Source of the DNA: Manihot esculenta
Lineage: Eukaryota > Streptophyta > Magnoliopsida > Malpighiales > Euphorbiaceae
Length of the DNA: 64,000 nt
Assembly: GCF_001659605.2 (NCBI RefSeq)
Contig: NC_035170.2
Coordinates: forward strand, 2,170,001-2,234,000
Reading direction: 5' to 3'
The notes beneath the pieces were generated by a model that was not told where the DNA came from, searched no databases, and worked only from the letters and a program-made list of their open reading frames with translations. The translations under genes and the position numbers were made by a program. This document shows positions 1-14,127 of this stretch, piece by piece. Every line of letters begins with the position of its first letter. Position 1 is the first letter of the stretch.

Positions 1-3000
1 TTCACACATATTTTTATCCCTTAATATATGTTTTTTCCAAATGACTGATGATAAAATTTAATATTAAATAAATGTATTTATCTTAAATATACATATTTTA
101 AGCGTTGACTTAAAATTTTACAAAATTATCGCTTCTGATGTGTAATTATTTTCTTAAAATAAAACATTTTTAATTAAAATTTAAAGTTAACTGTAATTAA
201 TCAAATAAATTTCAATTGAATTAAATTCATTCATTTTTAGGTTTTCTAGACACGAATGAGAAAATTAAATTCACCATATCATGCACGGTGGGAGAGCATT
301 TTTTTATTCTTTTTTTGTCAAAGAGAGAGCAGATCAATTATTCCCAAAATTATATCAAGATATCCAGCTGAGCACCTGACGATGATGGACAGCGGCGGAT
401 TCGCGGTTGAAAATGAAGGTTCAATTCCCCTGAATTTTAGTATTAAAAATTGAGTTAATAATAAAAAATCATTTACTTTTAATTTTTTTATAATCTTATT
501 TTTTTTATCAATTAAAATTTAATTTTTTAAAATTTTTTAAATATATTTATTATTATTATATTATTAAAAATTAACAAAATTATCACGATACATATCACAT
601 CAATATTATATTATTACATCGTTTTAATAAAATTTAAAATTAATAAAAAAATTATATATTTATTTTTATTACAATTTTATTTTATATTTATATTTTTTTC
701 TAATTAAATTATTTTTAAAATATTTAACTAAATGCACTCTATTATTTTTATCTTTATTTATATAATTGAAAACTTATCAAATTATTTTTTTTATTATTAA
801 ATATATTTAAAAATTACTATTTATATTATTATTTAATTTTTAAATTTTTACTGATAATTTTATAATAATAATTTATCTTAATATTATTTTAATTAAAATT
901 ATTACTGATTAATTTTTTTTAATTTGTCTAATACACTTATAATTTAGCATTACTTTTAAAATTATCATTAAAAAAATTTTATTAACTATGTTAGCCATGA
1001 AATATTAAAAAATAATTTAAAATAATATTTAATATAATTCAATTTAAAAATATTAAAATAATTTTTAAAATGCATTTTTTAAATTATTCTTTTAATTCTC
1101 AAATATAATATTAATCCACTACTTTTTTTCTAAATTATATTATTTTTAGAGTAAATTTTAAAAACATTAATAATATATAAATTAAATATTTAATTATTTA
1201 GTTTGATTTGGTTAAATGACTAAAAAATATATAATTTATTTAAAATTATAAATTTAGTTTTTATTCTTCTATCTTCTAAAAAAATTATTAATAAAATAAA
1301 TAATTATAAAAAAATCTCTATATTTCTAATTTTATTATAATTCTATCATAAACTTTTAAAAAATATATATTAATGTAGAGTGATGTGATAATTTTATTAA
1401 TTTTTAACAGTAAGTATAATTAAATAATTTTAAAAAATTATATTTTAATTAATTAAAAAATATATAGTATAATTATAACAAAATAAAAAATATAGATTTT
1501 TTTTATCATTATCTCTTAAAAAATCATGTCATTGAGAATTTTAATTTTATTATAAAATATATTTAAACTATTTAAAAATATAATTACTTTGACATCACAA
1601 TCTGTTTGCATTTTTTTCTTTTTATGTGTTTAGATTGTTGCGTTTATTCCTTCTATCGCTGGTGGAGCTTCAAGGAGACTTGTATTTGTAACCCTGTAGT
1701 TGGATGGCACTGTTTTACCTTCCCTTGTCCATGTTCTTCAAAAAGAGTGCTATCCGTTTGGAAAGCTCGAGAGAATGGAAATCTCTTTTACCTGTTATCT
1801 CCGGAGTCTCTCTTTACCACTCAATGATCTCCTTAAATTAATGGGAGGATGTAAGCGGCTGAGATGTTCTGATAGGCTATTCTCTTGCAGTAAGGCAACA
1901 GATTTGGTGTTGTCTTCAAGTATTTGATTTAATTTATTTATTTGTTAAAATTTAATACGATGGATTTTTTAATTGAATTTTTAAAATTTTTAAAAAATTG
2001 TTTAATGTTTTTAAAAATATAAGAAAGGAACAGCTAATTAATTTTCTAAATAATAATATTTTAATAACCCGCTGCTAAAAAAGAAAAACAAATGAAAAAA
2101 CTCAGAGCAGAGAAGATCGGCGGAGCAGCAGCGAGTGCAGTGAGCTTGAAGAGGAAGGTCAACAAAAAAAGGAGATTCTATTGTACATTCACATCAGCGA
2201 CTGCTTTGGCCGCCGCCCCAACATCCATCGCTTTCGGCAACTGCCGAAGTGTGATCAGCAATCTTATTTTCCTTTTTTGTCTTCTGCCTACAATTTCCTG
2301 AAGTCTGGAACTTTTTTTTTTATTCCAAACTTCTTCTACGACCATCAATGTTTCATGCAATGTACAATTTTTTTTCTAATAATAAATCATATTTTAATTT
2401 TTAAATTTTAATGTAATTAATAAATTAATTTTTATATTTTAAAAATTAAAATTTTAAATTTTTATATAATTAATTTATCTAAATTAAAAATTATTCGATT
2501 TATAATTTTATTAGTCAATCGGTAAAAAAAAAATTAACATTTCAAACACATAAAATTGTGTTTGAAATAACTTCTGGACATTTAAATTATTTTTAATATT
2601 TTATATTATATAAATTATATATTGATATTTAATTTTTAGTGTAATTTATAGATTAATTTTTATACTTTTAAAATTAAAATTTTAAATTTTTTATATTTAA
2701 TTTGTCTAAATTACAGTTTTGTTATTTATTTTAGACGTTTAATTTAAAATTAATATCAATTTTTTTTTAAAGTATAATTTTTTTAAAAATATTAATTATA
2801 AAAGTTTATAATCTATTTAAATGTTAATTAGTACCATTTAAAAATAGTTAAATTTGTAAACATTTTTAAAAATTTTAAAATTATAAATATTAAAATATTT
2901 TAATGAATGAAAATTAAAAAAAAGTATTATAAATTAATTAAATAATATATTATAGATAAAAATTAACAAAATTTAAATGTTATTTTAAATAAAAAATGAA

Positions 3001-6000
3001 TGATCCAAATATTTAAATGATAATAGACAATATAGATTTGTTACAGAGAGATTTAAGTGTATAATTTAAAAAATATAGGAATTTATCTATTAATTATGTT
3101 AAAATTCAATAATTCAAGTGTAGTTTATCTATTTGAAAATGATAGTCAAAATATTTCAGCACTTTTAACGAAAAAAAATTAATTGAGGGGCTCTAATTTA
3201 GATAAACTAATTATAAAAAAATTTAAATATTTGGTTTTAAAAATATATATACCAAATGTATATACCGATTAGTCAATTATATTATTATTATATTTTTATA
3301 CGATAAAATTACATTATAAAATTTTTAAGTAGTTTTTAAAGGTAAAAATTAAATATGAATTTTTGCACTTTATTTAAAATAAGGTTAAATAAAGTAAGAA
3401 TTTTTATTTTGAGAGTCTAGATTTTTCTTAAATAAAGTTTTTTTCAAATGTTCTACTTTCATATTATTGTTTAGGAAGAAAATAATTTTTAAATTATTTG
3501 GAATATAAACTTTTTTTCGTATACCATAAGAGGATGTTTTTAACTACAGGGGTGATAATCCTTCTAATATGAATAAGAAAGCATACTTTTAATTTGAATT
3601 TTATATTTTTTCTTTAAAGAACTTTAAGTCAAAACATCTCATTTATTAATAAAATTCAAATAATTTCATACAAAATTTTTATTTATAATATAAAAATTTT
3701 CATCTGTAATTTGATTATAAATTCAAACCGGTTCAATAATAATATTAAAAATATAAACCGGTCCATTATTATTTTTTAAGTTGTGATTTGTTTATAATAA
3801 TAAGTAAATATTATTATAAATAAATAAACGACACATATTAAAAAAATTTAAAAGTAAAATAAGTTTTAAATATATTTTATATAATATTTAAAAAATATTT
3901 CATAAAAATTTATTTATAAATATTTTTAATTTTGGAAGAAATAGACTTTGAAGATTTGTTTATGCTTAATTAAGCTAAAGTAGAAATTATAATCTTCAAT
4001 TTTAAAGCTATTTTTGCTTTGAAGCCCCGATGGAGGGTCTGCTCTATCAAGGCCCAAACTCATTCTACATTTAATGGATTTGCTGAATAAATAAATAAAT
4101 GAAATCATAGTTAAAAATTCCACACGGATGAGAAAAATTAAATTTTTTTTTAAGTACAGTATAATTAATAGATTCATTTTTATATTTTTAGAATTCAACA
4201 CTTTTATTTTTAAGATTTAATTTTATCAAAATTAGAGGTATTTCAATAAAAAATATCATTAATAACTGAAAAAATGACCAAACTACCATTTTTAAAACTC
4301 AATATTTTAATATCTGAAATTTAATTTTTATAAATTTATAAGTTCTTCACTCAAAAAATTGAAGAAAAAAATATATTTTTATTCTTAAAATATTACATAA
4401 TTAATAGATTTATCCATCTATTTTTTTGAATTCAACACTTTAATTCTTAAAATTTAATTTTATCAAAATTCAATAAAGAAAATCTCAAACTCAATATCCA
4501 TAAACAAATAAAAATTTCAATAAACTTAAAGATTCAAATTCAGGAAAGGTAATAAAAATTAAAATATATAAAACTTAAATTATTAAAAATAAAAAATTAA
4601 AATTTAATATAAATTATTTTTATAATGCTGTTGGTGGTTGATGATTACTCGTCAATCGAAAAATTCATTAAAATGACTTTAATATTTTAAAAAATTTATT
4701 AATTAATTTTTCATTAATTTTAATCATTAAATATTATAAAAAAAAATCTAAAATATCCTTAATATGGATGGACTAATTTGTAAATTTTTTAATAATTTAA
4801 GGTATTAATTAATAATTTTTTAAAACTATATAAACTAAATAATAAAATATTTAGTGATAAAATTAATAGAAAAACTAACTAGTAGACTTTTTAAAATATA
4901 AGAGGCATTTTAATATATTTTTTAAAATTTAAAGATTAAATAGTGAGGTTTTTTATACTATATAAATTAAATAATAATATTTTTATTTTTTTAATGATAA
5001 GGGTATTTTAGAAATCATATTTATTCTCTTTCTTTTGACCAAATATAAATCATTGACTTAATAGAAATTTTTTATGAAAAGATTTTGGATTTTGATAGAA
5101 TTAAACTTTAAGCATGAAAGTATTAGATTCTAAAAATAGAGAGACAAATCTGATAATTATATTATACCTCAATGACTAAAAAATAATTTTATCAGCAAAA
5201 ATTGAAAATACATCTTTTAAATTTGATAAAATTATTAAATTTTATAATATCAAAGGGCTACCTCAATTTTATTACCTTATAGAAATAAATTATTTTTTAA
5301 ATTTCACAAAATTTCATATAGAAAGTGGAATCTAAACTATGGCATTAAGAGAGATTAGGGTGGTTATAAGATCTTCAATAATTTGTGGATTTTGCATTTT
5401 CTTTTATTTATCAGTTGAAGAATGAATTTTAATTTTAAAAAGATGAAATCCCTCAATTCAAACACTGCCCAATTGAAAATTTTATGAAATCTCTTATTTG
5501 TCAAGAGTTTATAATTTCATGAACATTTTCATTTTGAGATGCTTTTCAAAACTGTGAATTTGGTTTACATGTCAAACAAGAAAGATCGTTAAAATACACA
5601 TAATAAAAAATCCAAAAATTGTTTTTTTTTTCTTCTCGTTTATAATATAGCCTCTAAGTTTTAATAAAATTTACACTTTAATTTTTCTATTTTAATAAAA
5701 AATTATATGATCTCTAAAATTTCATTCTATTAATAAAATGATAGTCTTTCTATTTTAATACAAAATTATTAAATCTCTAAAATTTTATTCTATTAATAAA
5801 ATAATTATTTTATAGTAATCACTTTTAGATTATAATAATTTTAATCCTTTAAATTTTATTTTTTTTATAGTAATTATCCTTTAGTTTCAACCATTTATAA
5901 CGCTTTAGTGTTTATTATTTTAATATTTATAAGAAAAAAATTAAATTTTTAATTGAATATATGATTTGTCATCAAAACTCGCTCTATTCTGAATATATCA

Positions 6001-7280
6001 AATTTTAACACAAAATTAATGTTATCATGCATCTTCCAGCGTATCCTCACTACACTTGTAATCGCGGGATCATGGGCCTTTTAATTGGTGATATCATTTG
6101 CAGCCGATCACATTATCGTCGGATTATCAAAAATATTATATTTATCTCTAATTTTTTACAGTATAAAATGAGAAAAATCATAAAGGTAAAGATATAATAT
6201 TCTCTTATACTACTAAATTCTAAGCAATTCATTACATTTATCTTATTGTCTAGTATATTGATTTGGTTGTTAACACCCACTACCTCACGTTCTCTTTATT
6301 GCAGATCTAACTAATCACAACACAATTATATTTTTCAATCGTATAGATGACTATTTGATTAATAAAATAAATATTAAAGGTGAATTGTTTAATATTATAA
6401 AATTAGAAACTAAATAGAAAAGGATTATATTAGAAATTACTTTTTCTTTTTATAATTTCTCAAATTTTAGAGGATTTCTATTTTTGTTAGCTCTTTTGTT
6501 TACTTAAGTGAAGTTTCAAAATAAAAGAGATGTGAAATGTGAGGCAACATATACCTACTAACATCTATTGTGTATGCAACTCAATGTCCAATTGAAGAAA
6601 GTTGGCCACATCTACAAGCAAAGATCCACGGCACAACAAAATGGTATGGTGGGCGAGTCACCCATGTTCTTATGGCAAAAAAACACTAAGAAATTTTTTT
6701 TCTACACAATTAAATAGAAAGACCACCTACAATTCTAAGAAGGGAATTCACTAACTCCAAGCCAAGCAGAGATGATTTGTCACCAAATGCAACAAGCAAA
6801 GAGATTGATTTAGCACAATATTTTTTTAAAAGAAATATTATAATATAAATTATTATGTTTAATCATGTGATATTAATGCCAAAATTCACCGACACTAATT
6901 AATTAAAAAATTTCAAATCCTTTTTTTTAATTACGAATAATTAATTTTTTTTAATCAAAATTTCACTTAATTTTAGAAATGTATTGTAATTATATTCAAA
7001 GACATTAAATAAGTTTACACAAAACAATTTCGAACCCTATTTTTGAAGGTAAAAAAACTTCAAAATACGAATTGTGATTTTTAAATAATTAAAAAATACT
7101 TGAAACTAAATGAATTAAAAATTTTAAAATTCAGTACAGATTCCCGATAATTTAAAATAAATTCTGATAATTTCAGACATTAAAAATATTTTTTTTTACA
7201 TAATAAATAAATAAAATTAAAAATTTTCCATTTCAATGTATTTTCATATTATATATAATGATATAGCATGAAACTCAAAA
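1..7280. other. AT-rich intergenic spacer without recognised genes
   Basis: Long A/T-rich sequence with many stops in all frames and no ORF that I recognise. Two short stretches are less AT-rich: about 1600-1930 and 2090-2360. The second reads through a run of GCA/GCC-type codons on both strands but matches no family I know. At about 4780-4960 there is sequence resembling the inside of the MITE at 12329-12537 (a shared stretch around 'aactaactagtaga'), so decayed members of that family probably contribute. Nothing else can be supported here. Confidence 0.6.
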
Positions 7281-7590
7281 AAAAAAAATATATTGATAAC
7301 CGCTGGATTTCTCCACCATGATCTGGGGCAGACCCGTGATGACAGTCCATTACTTGGAGGCCCTCAAATATTCCGCATGAATCAGGTCCAGTCCACTCAG
7401 TTTTAAGACCAGAGTCCACCTAGATTTCTTAATCAGACCGGCCCAGCCTTTTCAGTCTAATGATCAGATCTCTTCTGGGCTCAGTCTTGATCTCTTCTAC
7501 CAACCCAGCTCGGAGGAAGGAAGATGGCTAGCTCGTCTGCCTGGTGGGTCCATCCACAGGTGCGCTAAGGGATAATTAAATGGCCGTTAC
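7281..7590. other. GC-richer island, possible transposon remnant
   Basis: About 300 bp of clearly higher GC content inside the AT-rich spacer. No long ORF is present on either strand. It looks like a piece of LTR or other transposon sequence because of its abrupt compositional edges, but I cannot name a family and see no target duplication or terminal repeat. Confidence 0.3.
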
Positions 7591-8614
7591 GCATGGAGCA
7601 GATATATGATATTCTTGTACGTACGTATCAATATGGCAGAGACAGATGGCCCAATGACGAGAAATTTATTATACGTCACTAGCAGACAAAAGAAACGAAT
7701 AAATGGGAGAGGGGCATCCTCTTTCTCAGACTAAGTTTTTCCTAAACTTACATAACTCTTTATAAACTCTATTTTTTGAATATCAGATTATTAAATATAT
7801 TTTGGATTTGATAAAAAAAATATTATTAATTTTTTATTAACTAAAAACTAAACTAGAATATAAAGATTTAGAAGTATTTGTAGAGTTTTTAGAGTCTATC
7901 ATTCCATTCAACTTGCATAACCCTTAACTCTTATAAAGTCTTTTTTGGATTTGAAATAAATATTGAATTTTGATACAAATATTATCGTGAATATTATTTT
8001 TTTTCTCTAAAATTTAAATAAATTATAAATGATCGTAAATTTTGGTCTAATAAAAAAATTTAGTGTAAGTATTGAATATTTTAATAGAATAATTAGATTA
8101 CACATTAATTTCACTATTTAATATGTCTCATAGTATTTTATATAATATTTTAAACTAAGTTTATTTTCTTAAAAATAATTTAACAATTATTTTTGTTACG
8201 ATAAAAAAAGAAAGAAAGGATTTTGATTTTTTAAAAAATTAAAAAAATAATTAATTAAATAAATAAATTTTTAAATGAAAATTTAAAATTTTTTAATTAA
8301 ATAGTCCATATGCAACATTTTAAGGGACTTATAAAGAAAAATTTAAAGTCCTTGTGATATCATAAAATTGAGGCAAAAAGATCCTATTAATCCATTAATT
8401 AATAATCATTTAATTATAAAAATTTATTTTAAAATTATATAAATTAAGTAAAGGTTAAATAATTAATATTTTAAGTAAATAACTAATAATTTAAAAAATA
8501 GAAACTATTTAATATATTTAAAAATTAAAAAATAAATAATTTTACTAAGACTAAGTAGTGAACTTTACAGAAAGATATTACAGGCTGCCCATGCCGCATG
8601 GAAATTGCAGCCGT

Positions 8615-9070
8615 ATCTGGTGGGTTCGATTTAAAATTGAACCAAATTAAATAGATTGAAAATTAAAATTTTAGTATATATAATAATAAAATCGAATTGA
8701 TTTTAATTAGAAATTAAACCGAATCAATCTGATTCAATTCGATTCGGTTCGGTTTGATTTATTTTGATTTTTAATAATTTTTTTTTATTTTTTCAACACT
8801 ATTTTTAATTTTTTAAAATTTAACTAAAATATTTTAATTTTAATATAATTTAATTTCTCTATATTATTAAAAGTAATATATTATTATTACTAATCGATTC
8901 GATATAATTTTTTTGATTTTTTTTATCAAAACCGAACTGCACCGAAATAACTAAAATTTCTAAAATTAAAAATTGAATCAAATCAAATTGAATAAAAAAC
9001 CGAACCAAAATTTAAAATTAATTTGATTCTGTCGGTTTTTTTGATTTGAACCGAATAGCGCTGACCCCTA
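8615..9070. repeat. MITE-like element rich in ACCGAACC/GGTTCGGT words, copy A
   Basis: An AT-rich core is bordered by stretches built from degenerate ACCGAA and TTCGGTT words on both strands, so the ends can pair with each other. The right end reads 'ccgaatagcgctgacccc'. It has the same organisation as the elements at 9077-9500 and 37010-37482. This type of low-complexity palindromic insertion is common in plant genomes; the exact family is not identified. Confidence 0.5.
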
Positions 9071-9076
9071 ATCTTT

Positions 9077-9500
9077 AGGGCTGAGCATTTGATCGGTTTG
9101 ATTTAAAATCGAACCAAATCGAATAAATTAAAAATTAAAATTTTAATATTTATAAAAATCAAACCGAACTGATTTTTATCAGAAATCAAATCAAATCGAA
9201 CCGATCTGATTCGATTCAGTTTTATCAGTTTCGATTTTTAATAATTTTTTTTATACTTTATTTTTAATTTTTTAAAATTTAATTAAAATATTTTAATTTT
9301 AATATAATTTAATTTTTTTATATTATTAATAATAATATATTATTATTCATCAATTCAGTTTATTTTTTAATTTTTTTATTAAAATTAAATTAAAATAAAA
9401 TAATTAAAATTTTTAAAATTAAAAATTAAATTAAACTAAATTAAATAAAAAATTAAATTAAATTTTAAAATTAATTTAATTCAATTAGTGGTTTTGATTT
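9077..9500. repeat. MITE-like element rich in ACCGAACC words, copy B (degenerate)
   Basis: It starts with 'agggctgagcatttgatcgg', the complement-type end of this family, and continues with the same TTTAAAATCGAACC and AT-rich core pattern as copy A immediately to its left. The right end is degenerate and no clear terminal repeat partner remains. It lies a few hundred bases upstream of the PP1 start codon, so it may form part of that promoter region. Confidence 0.45.
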
Positions 9501-9833
9501 TAACGAATGGAGGTATTCCCTTCTTGTAATTTTTTGTTTTCTACGCTTTTCTTTTCTCTCGTATAAACAAAATTTTAGTTTTTTATTATTTTCCTTCTCT
9601 TTCTTTCCCACTCTTTTTCCCGAGAAAATATCTTTTTGTTCTACTTCTACCCCACCAAGCGAGTGTTTTTTTGAACACGCACAGCACACTAGAAGGCACG
9701 AAACAACCAACGACGACTAGAAGACCAAAAAATCGTCAAAAACTCTTTAGCCATTCTGATTTCTAGGGTTTTTTTTGGGGAGAAATCAGGGGCTAAGGAG
9801 GGAGAAGGAAGAGGAGGAGTACTAGAAGAACCG

Positions 9834-11565
9834 ATGGCAACACAAGGGCAGGCGTCGATGGACCCTGCCATACTGGATGATATCATCAAACGGCTAACGG
9901 AGGTCCGATCAGCGAGGCCAGGTAAACAGGTGCAGCTCTCGGAGGCTGAGATCAAGCAGCTCTGTGTAGCTTCTCGAGATATCTTCATGCAACAGCCTAA
10001 TTTGCTTGAGCTGGAAGCTCCCATTAAGATTTGTGGTATGTTCTATACATAAAGATACAGACTTTCTTATCTATATGTTGTTTTTGGTCTGGGTTTTTGA
10101 GGGTTTCGTGAGATTATGTTGAGGGGTTCTTTCTGCAACATGAATTGCTGAGAGGTGTTCATCACTATTTACGTGGTCTGCTTTTTTCGTTACAAAGTTC
10201 TTTACTTGGTATGGTACATTTCAGTAGAATGTACTCTATGTTAGGAATATGCTTTTTTAGTCTATGGTTTGATATACTGTTACATTGCTCACAAACTAGG
10301 TGAGGAAAAATCAACTTTTAGTTCATGTAAATTGGAAAAAGAAAAATTGTATTAGGGGATTAAGTGCCTTGTGAGTTTTGATATTACATTGTTTGACATG
10401 AAACCGCCGAACATATACCAGCAAAAATCTTTGTTTCTTGTCTTGAGTTTTGAGAAGGTAATATGATTCTTGCACTTGCTCAAGTCTCACCAAAAGCATT
10501 TGAGGAATTTATTCAATAAATATATATTTCTAAATAATCAAAGACATGTATATGCTTTAGATTAACTTGGTGGAAGACACATGATGTGATTATGTATTGG
10601 AATTCATTGTAATAATGGCCTTTATTTTGTTCTTCCTGACCTTCTAACGATTCTTCTTTATATTTCAGGTGACATTCATGGGCAATATAGTGATTTACTA
10701 AGGCTTTTTGAGTATGGAGGTTTTCCTCCTGAAGCTAATTATTTGTTTTTAGGTGATTATGTTGATCGTGGCAGGCAGAGTTTAGAAACAATTTGCCTTT
10801 TGCTTGCCTACAAGATTAAATATCCAGAGAACTTTTTTCTTTTGAGAGGAAACCATGAATGTGCATCAATAAATCGGATATATGGATTTTATGATGAATG
10901 CAAGCGGCGGTTTAATGTGAGGCTTTGGAAATCCTTTACTGACTGCTTCAACTGCCTTCCTGTAGCGGCTCTTGTAGATGACAAAATATTGTGTATGCAT
11001 GGGGGGCTTTCCCCTGATTTGACAAACTTGGATCAAATTAGAAATTTACCTCGACCAACTGCAGTTCCAGATACTGGTTTACTATGTGATTTGCTCTGGT
11101 CAGATCCTGGTAGAGATGTTAAGGGATGGGGGATGAATGACAGAGGAGTTTCATATACCTTTGGTCCTGATAAGGTGTCAGAATTCCTGACAAAGCATGA
11201 TTTAGACCTTGTCTGTCGTGCACATCAGGTTATTTACTTTAGCTTAAGTTCTTAACTCCTTTTTTAATGTCCTAATGCAATTCTTCCCTTTCTGGATGTT
11301 GATTTAGCCTTCTTTTTTTTTTTTTTTCTGTTCTTTTCTCCTGCCCTGGGGGGATGTTGCTTGGATGGGGTTATAGGTTGTGGAGGATGGGTATGAATTC
11401 TTTGCAGAAAGGCAGCTCGTCACTATTTTTTCAGCGCCCAACTATTGTGGTGAATTCGATAATGCTGGTGCTATGATGACTGTAGATGAAAATCTGATGT
11501 GCTCCTTTCAAATTTTGAAGCCTGCTGAGAAAAAAGCTAAATATATGATGCCAAATAAAATGTGA
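9834..11565 (+). CDS. Serine/threonine protein phosphatase PP1 catalytic subunit (TOPP type)
   Basis: Three exons: 9834-10035, 10669-11228 and 11377-11565, with GT-AG introns and consistent phases (202 + 560 + 189 nt), giving 316 residues, the usual plant PP1 length. The metallophosphatase motifs are complete: GDIHGQ (residues 68-73), GDYVDRG (96-102), GNHE (128-131), and the later His residues in MHGG and the RAHQ stretch. [11 protein letters not shown] near the C-terminus is the PP1 form of this motif and separates it from PP2A/PP4. By family knowledge, it is a cytosolic and nuclear dimetal enzyme that removes phosphate from Ser/Thr and is directed by regulatory subunits. The start is the first in-frame ATG after the 5' leader and gives a typical TOPP N-terminus ([20 protein letters not shown]). 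Transcript sequence may continue past the stop, since a good acceptor lies near 12998. The gene looks intact; which TOPP paralogue it is cannot be said. Confidence 0.95.
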
Positions 11566-14127
11566 CAGCTGCAACATCTTTTATCCATAGTCTCTTTTAA
11601 GGTCAGGTAGATAATTTGCTTTTTGTTTTACAGTTTTAGCATGGTTGGGAATATGATAATGGTTAAGTTGCTATGCTACCAATGATTTTGTTTATATTTT
11701 TTGTGTTTATTTCGGGCTTCATCTTTGTAACATCTTCTTGACTCTTTTGTTTGTTTTTTCATTAATTTTTTTAGTTATATTGATGCATTAATGAAGTGAA
11801 CCATAATCAAGAATCTATTTTGTATGCTTGAGGACGTAGGACTAAAGTTTTCTTTTATTATTATATTTATTTCTCTCTTGAGTACCACTTGAAGAACATG
11901 CTTCTCATGACTTACTCTTATGTATTTTGTTTTTTTTTTCTTTTCCCTTTGCTCTTGATTGAGTTCAAGTATCAATCTTTGTCGCTTCTAATAATGATTA
12001 CACTTGGTCTAACAAACTTTGAATTTGCATTTGGCTATATTTGGACTTATGCATTTAACTTAAATTTTATGTTGCAGCATCTCTGGACCTATTTATTGTC
12101 ATGAGGTATGTTTGATTCTTAGATAAAATGCCTTAAAGAGAGTTTATCCACTTGAAATATTAGTTTTGTAGGCTCTTCAGTAGAAAGCATCCAGCCCCCA
12201 TAGTGTACTGAACTTCTAATGATTTTTGAAGAGGAGCATACTTGAAAGTTGGAATTTCTGATTCAGTATTGTTATTCATCGTCATGCATGCAGTATTCTG
12301 TTACAGGTAGTTATGGTAATACTTTCAAGGGAAATTTACTATTTAGTCCTTATGTTATTGGAAAACTCATTAGTTGGTTCATTTATTTTGGAAAATACAT
12401 GAAAACATTCCTGGCATTTAAAAAGCCTACTTAATAGTTAAAATTAATGGAGAGACTAACTAGTAGATGTATTTTTTAAAATTAAGAGGCCAACTAATGA
12501 GTTTTCCATAACATAGTAACTAAGTAGTAATTTTTCCTACTTTCAAAGTCATACGTCCAAAGACCTGGGTCTGGACTAAGGATAAGGATTGATTCATATG
12601 TTCGGATTTTTTGCATTGACTACGACTTTGCTGATTTGGTCTTTGGACTTGTTCAACTTCCATGTGTAAGCATCTCAAAAGCTGGCAATCTTCAGTTTCA
12701 GCTTCCTTCCTTGCAAGCTCAAAATAATTGTTTTTGTCACTTTCTTTTATTTATTTTGAATTCCTCATCTATCTTTCTTTTCCTTTGGTTTGGGATTAGC
12801 GCTTAGTTGCTATTGTCATCTTCATCTCTTCTCTTTGTGTCTGGACTGTGATGTGCAATATGTATAAACTTCTCCAATATGTTTTTTTTAGACATTATGG
12901 TTTGTTCTGCTAATATGAATTGAAATTGAATTGTCTTAATTTCAGTGGCATGTAAATTGATAAAAGCATCCTTATGCTGGCTGTCATTTTATTTGCAGGG
13001 AAATTGGCTGACACTGAAGATTGCCAGCCGTTGATATTTCTAAACTGTGAGAGTTGAAAGGGTCTTCTTTATGCTTAATGCACTGTAGTTGGGGGTGGAA
13101 TCTTTTGGAGTTTGGAGGCTGATGCTTTTGTGGCTTACCAAAAGGCCATGATTCATAAGAAGCGACTTCTTTTTTGGAATTTCTTTTTGGTCCTTTAAGT
13201 TTCTTTCATATTCCTGGTGGTCCATCTGTATATAAATTTGTCCTGGAAATTCAAATTTGTGGTTTTTGGGTATTGGCAATGAAATTGCTCTTACATTTAC
13301 CACCCAAAATAGATTTTAGTTTTCCTAATTAACGTGTTTGCATTTTCATTTGGGCATATTACAAACATGGTTAATTTTATTTTTTTCATTTTAGCGATGG
13401 TTTTTTTACCAATTTAATGTGCCACCTTGTTTAGCTCAAACTCGGAAGTAAACATCCTAACCCAATGCCAAAATAAATTGAATATTTAAATGTTTTATAA
13501 GTTTAAAGTTTTTGAGTTAATTTACTTTAATGTATTTCTTTGAATCTCTATTTAGAGTAAAATTTTTTGTAATAATTTAATTAATCTTTTTTTATTAATT
13601 TGCTTATTTGAAATTAAAAGTAATTTCTTTTTAATTTAAAAAGAATTCAAATTTTTATGCAATTGATTTACATGGCTGTATTTTTAAAATATATATTTTT
13701 TAATTTTAAAATGACTAACATATTATTTTTAAAAAATAAATTTAGGATTATATTTTTAAAATAAGTAAATATATAAATATTTTTTTAAAAAAACATTTTC
13801 ATAATTTTCTAAAAAAGATAACTTTATTACAGAAAAATAATTAAAGCAACCGAAGGCGCCTCCTTTAACACTCCCCCACCTCCGCGGTTCCACTGCTCTA
13901 CTCATTCAAATTTTAACACCACCCCAGTTTCCCATTCTCTCAATCTCGGATAGGGTTTATCATTTTGTTTTGTTAAATCAAATACTAAGATTCAAAAGCA
14001 GGAACCTGCCTTGTAAAATTCACTGTCATTGTTAGTTGCAATCGCTAAAAATCTAATTTTCCGTCAAATTCGAGTGTAGGTGCTCGATTTTTCTTGGGAA
14101 ATGAAATTTGGATACGGGGTATTCTAA
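11566..14127. other. Intergenic region between PP1 and NEDD1
   Basis: This contains the PP1 3' UTR, possibly with an untranslated intron (a T-rich tract and AG end just before 12999), a MITE at 12329-12537, and an AT-rich stretch at about 13340-13830. From about 13850 the sequence becomes GC-richer and is the likely promoter and leader of NEDD1. No additional coding sequence is supported. Confidence 0.5.
12329..12537. mobile_element. MITE with long terminal inverted repeats and 9-bp target duplication (Mutator-like)
   Basis: A 209-bp element. The left end (gggaaatttactatttag) and the reverse complement of the right end (ggaaaaattactacttag) match over about 45 bp, through 'aactcattagttgg'. 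It is flanked on both sides by the same 9 bp, TACTTTCAA (12320-12328 and 12538-12546). Long terminal repeats with 9-bp duplications are characteristic of non-autonomous Mutator-type transposons. It has no coding capacity. The near-perfect duplication suggests a fairly recent insertion. Confidence 0.85.

Noticed and set aside
2092..2411. Short overlapping ORFs in a less AT-rich patch
   Set aside because: Frames overlap on both strands, none matches a known family, and no exon structure could be built.
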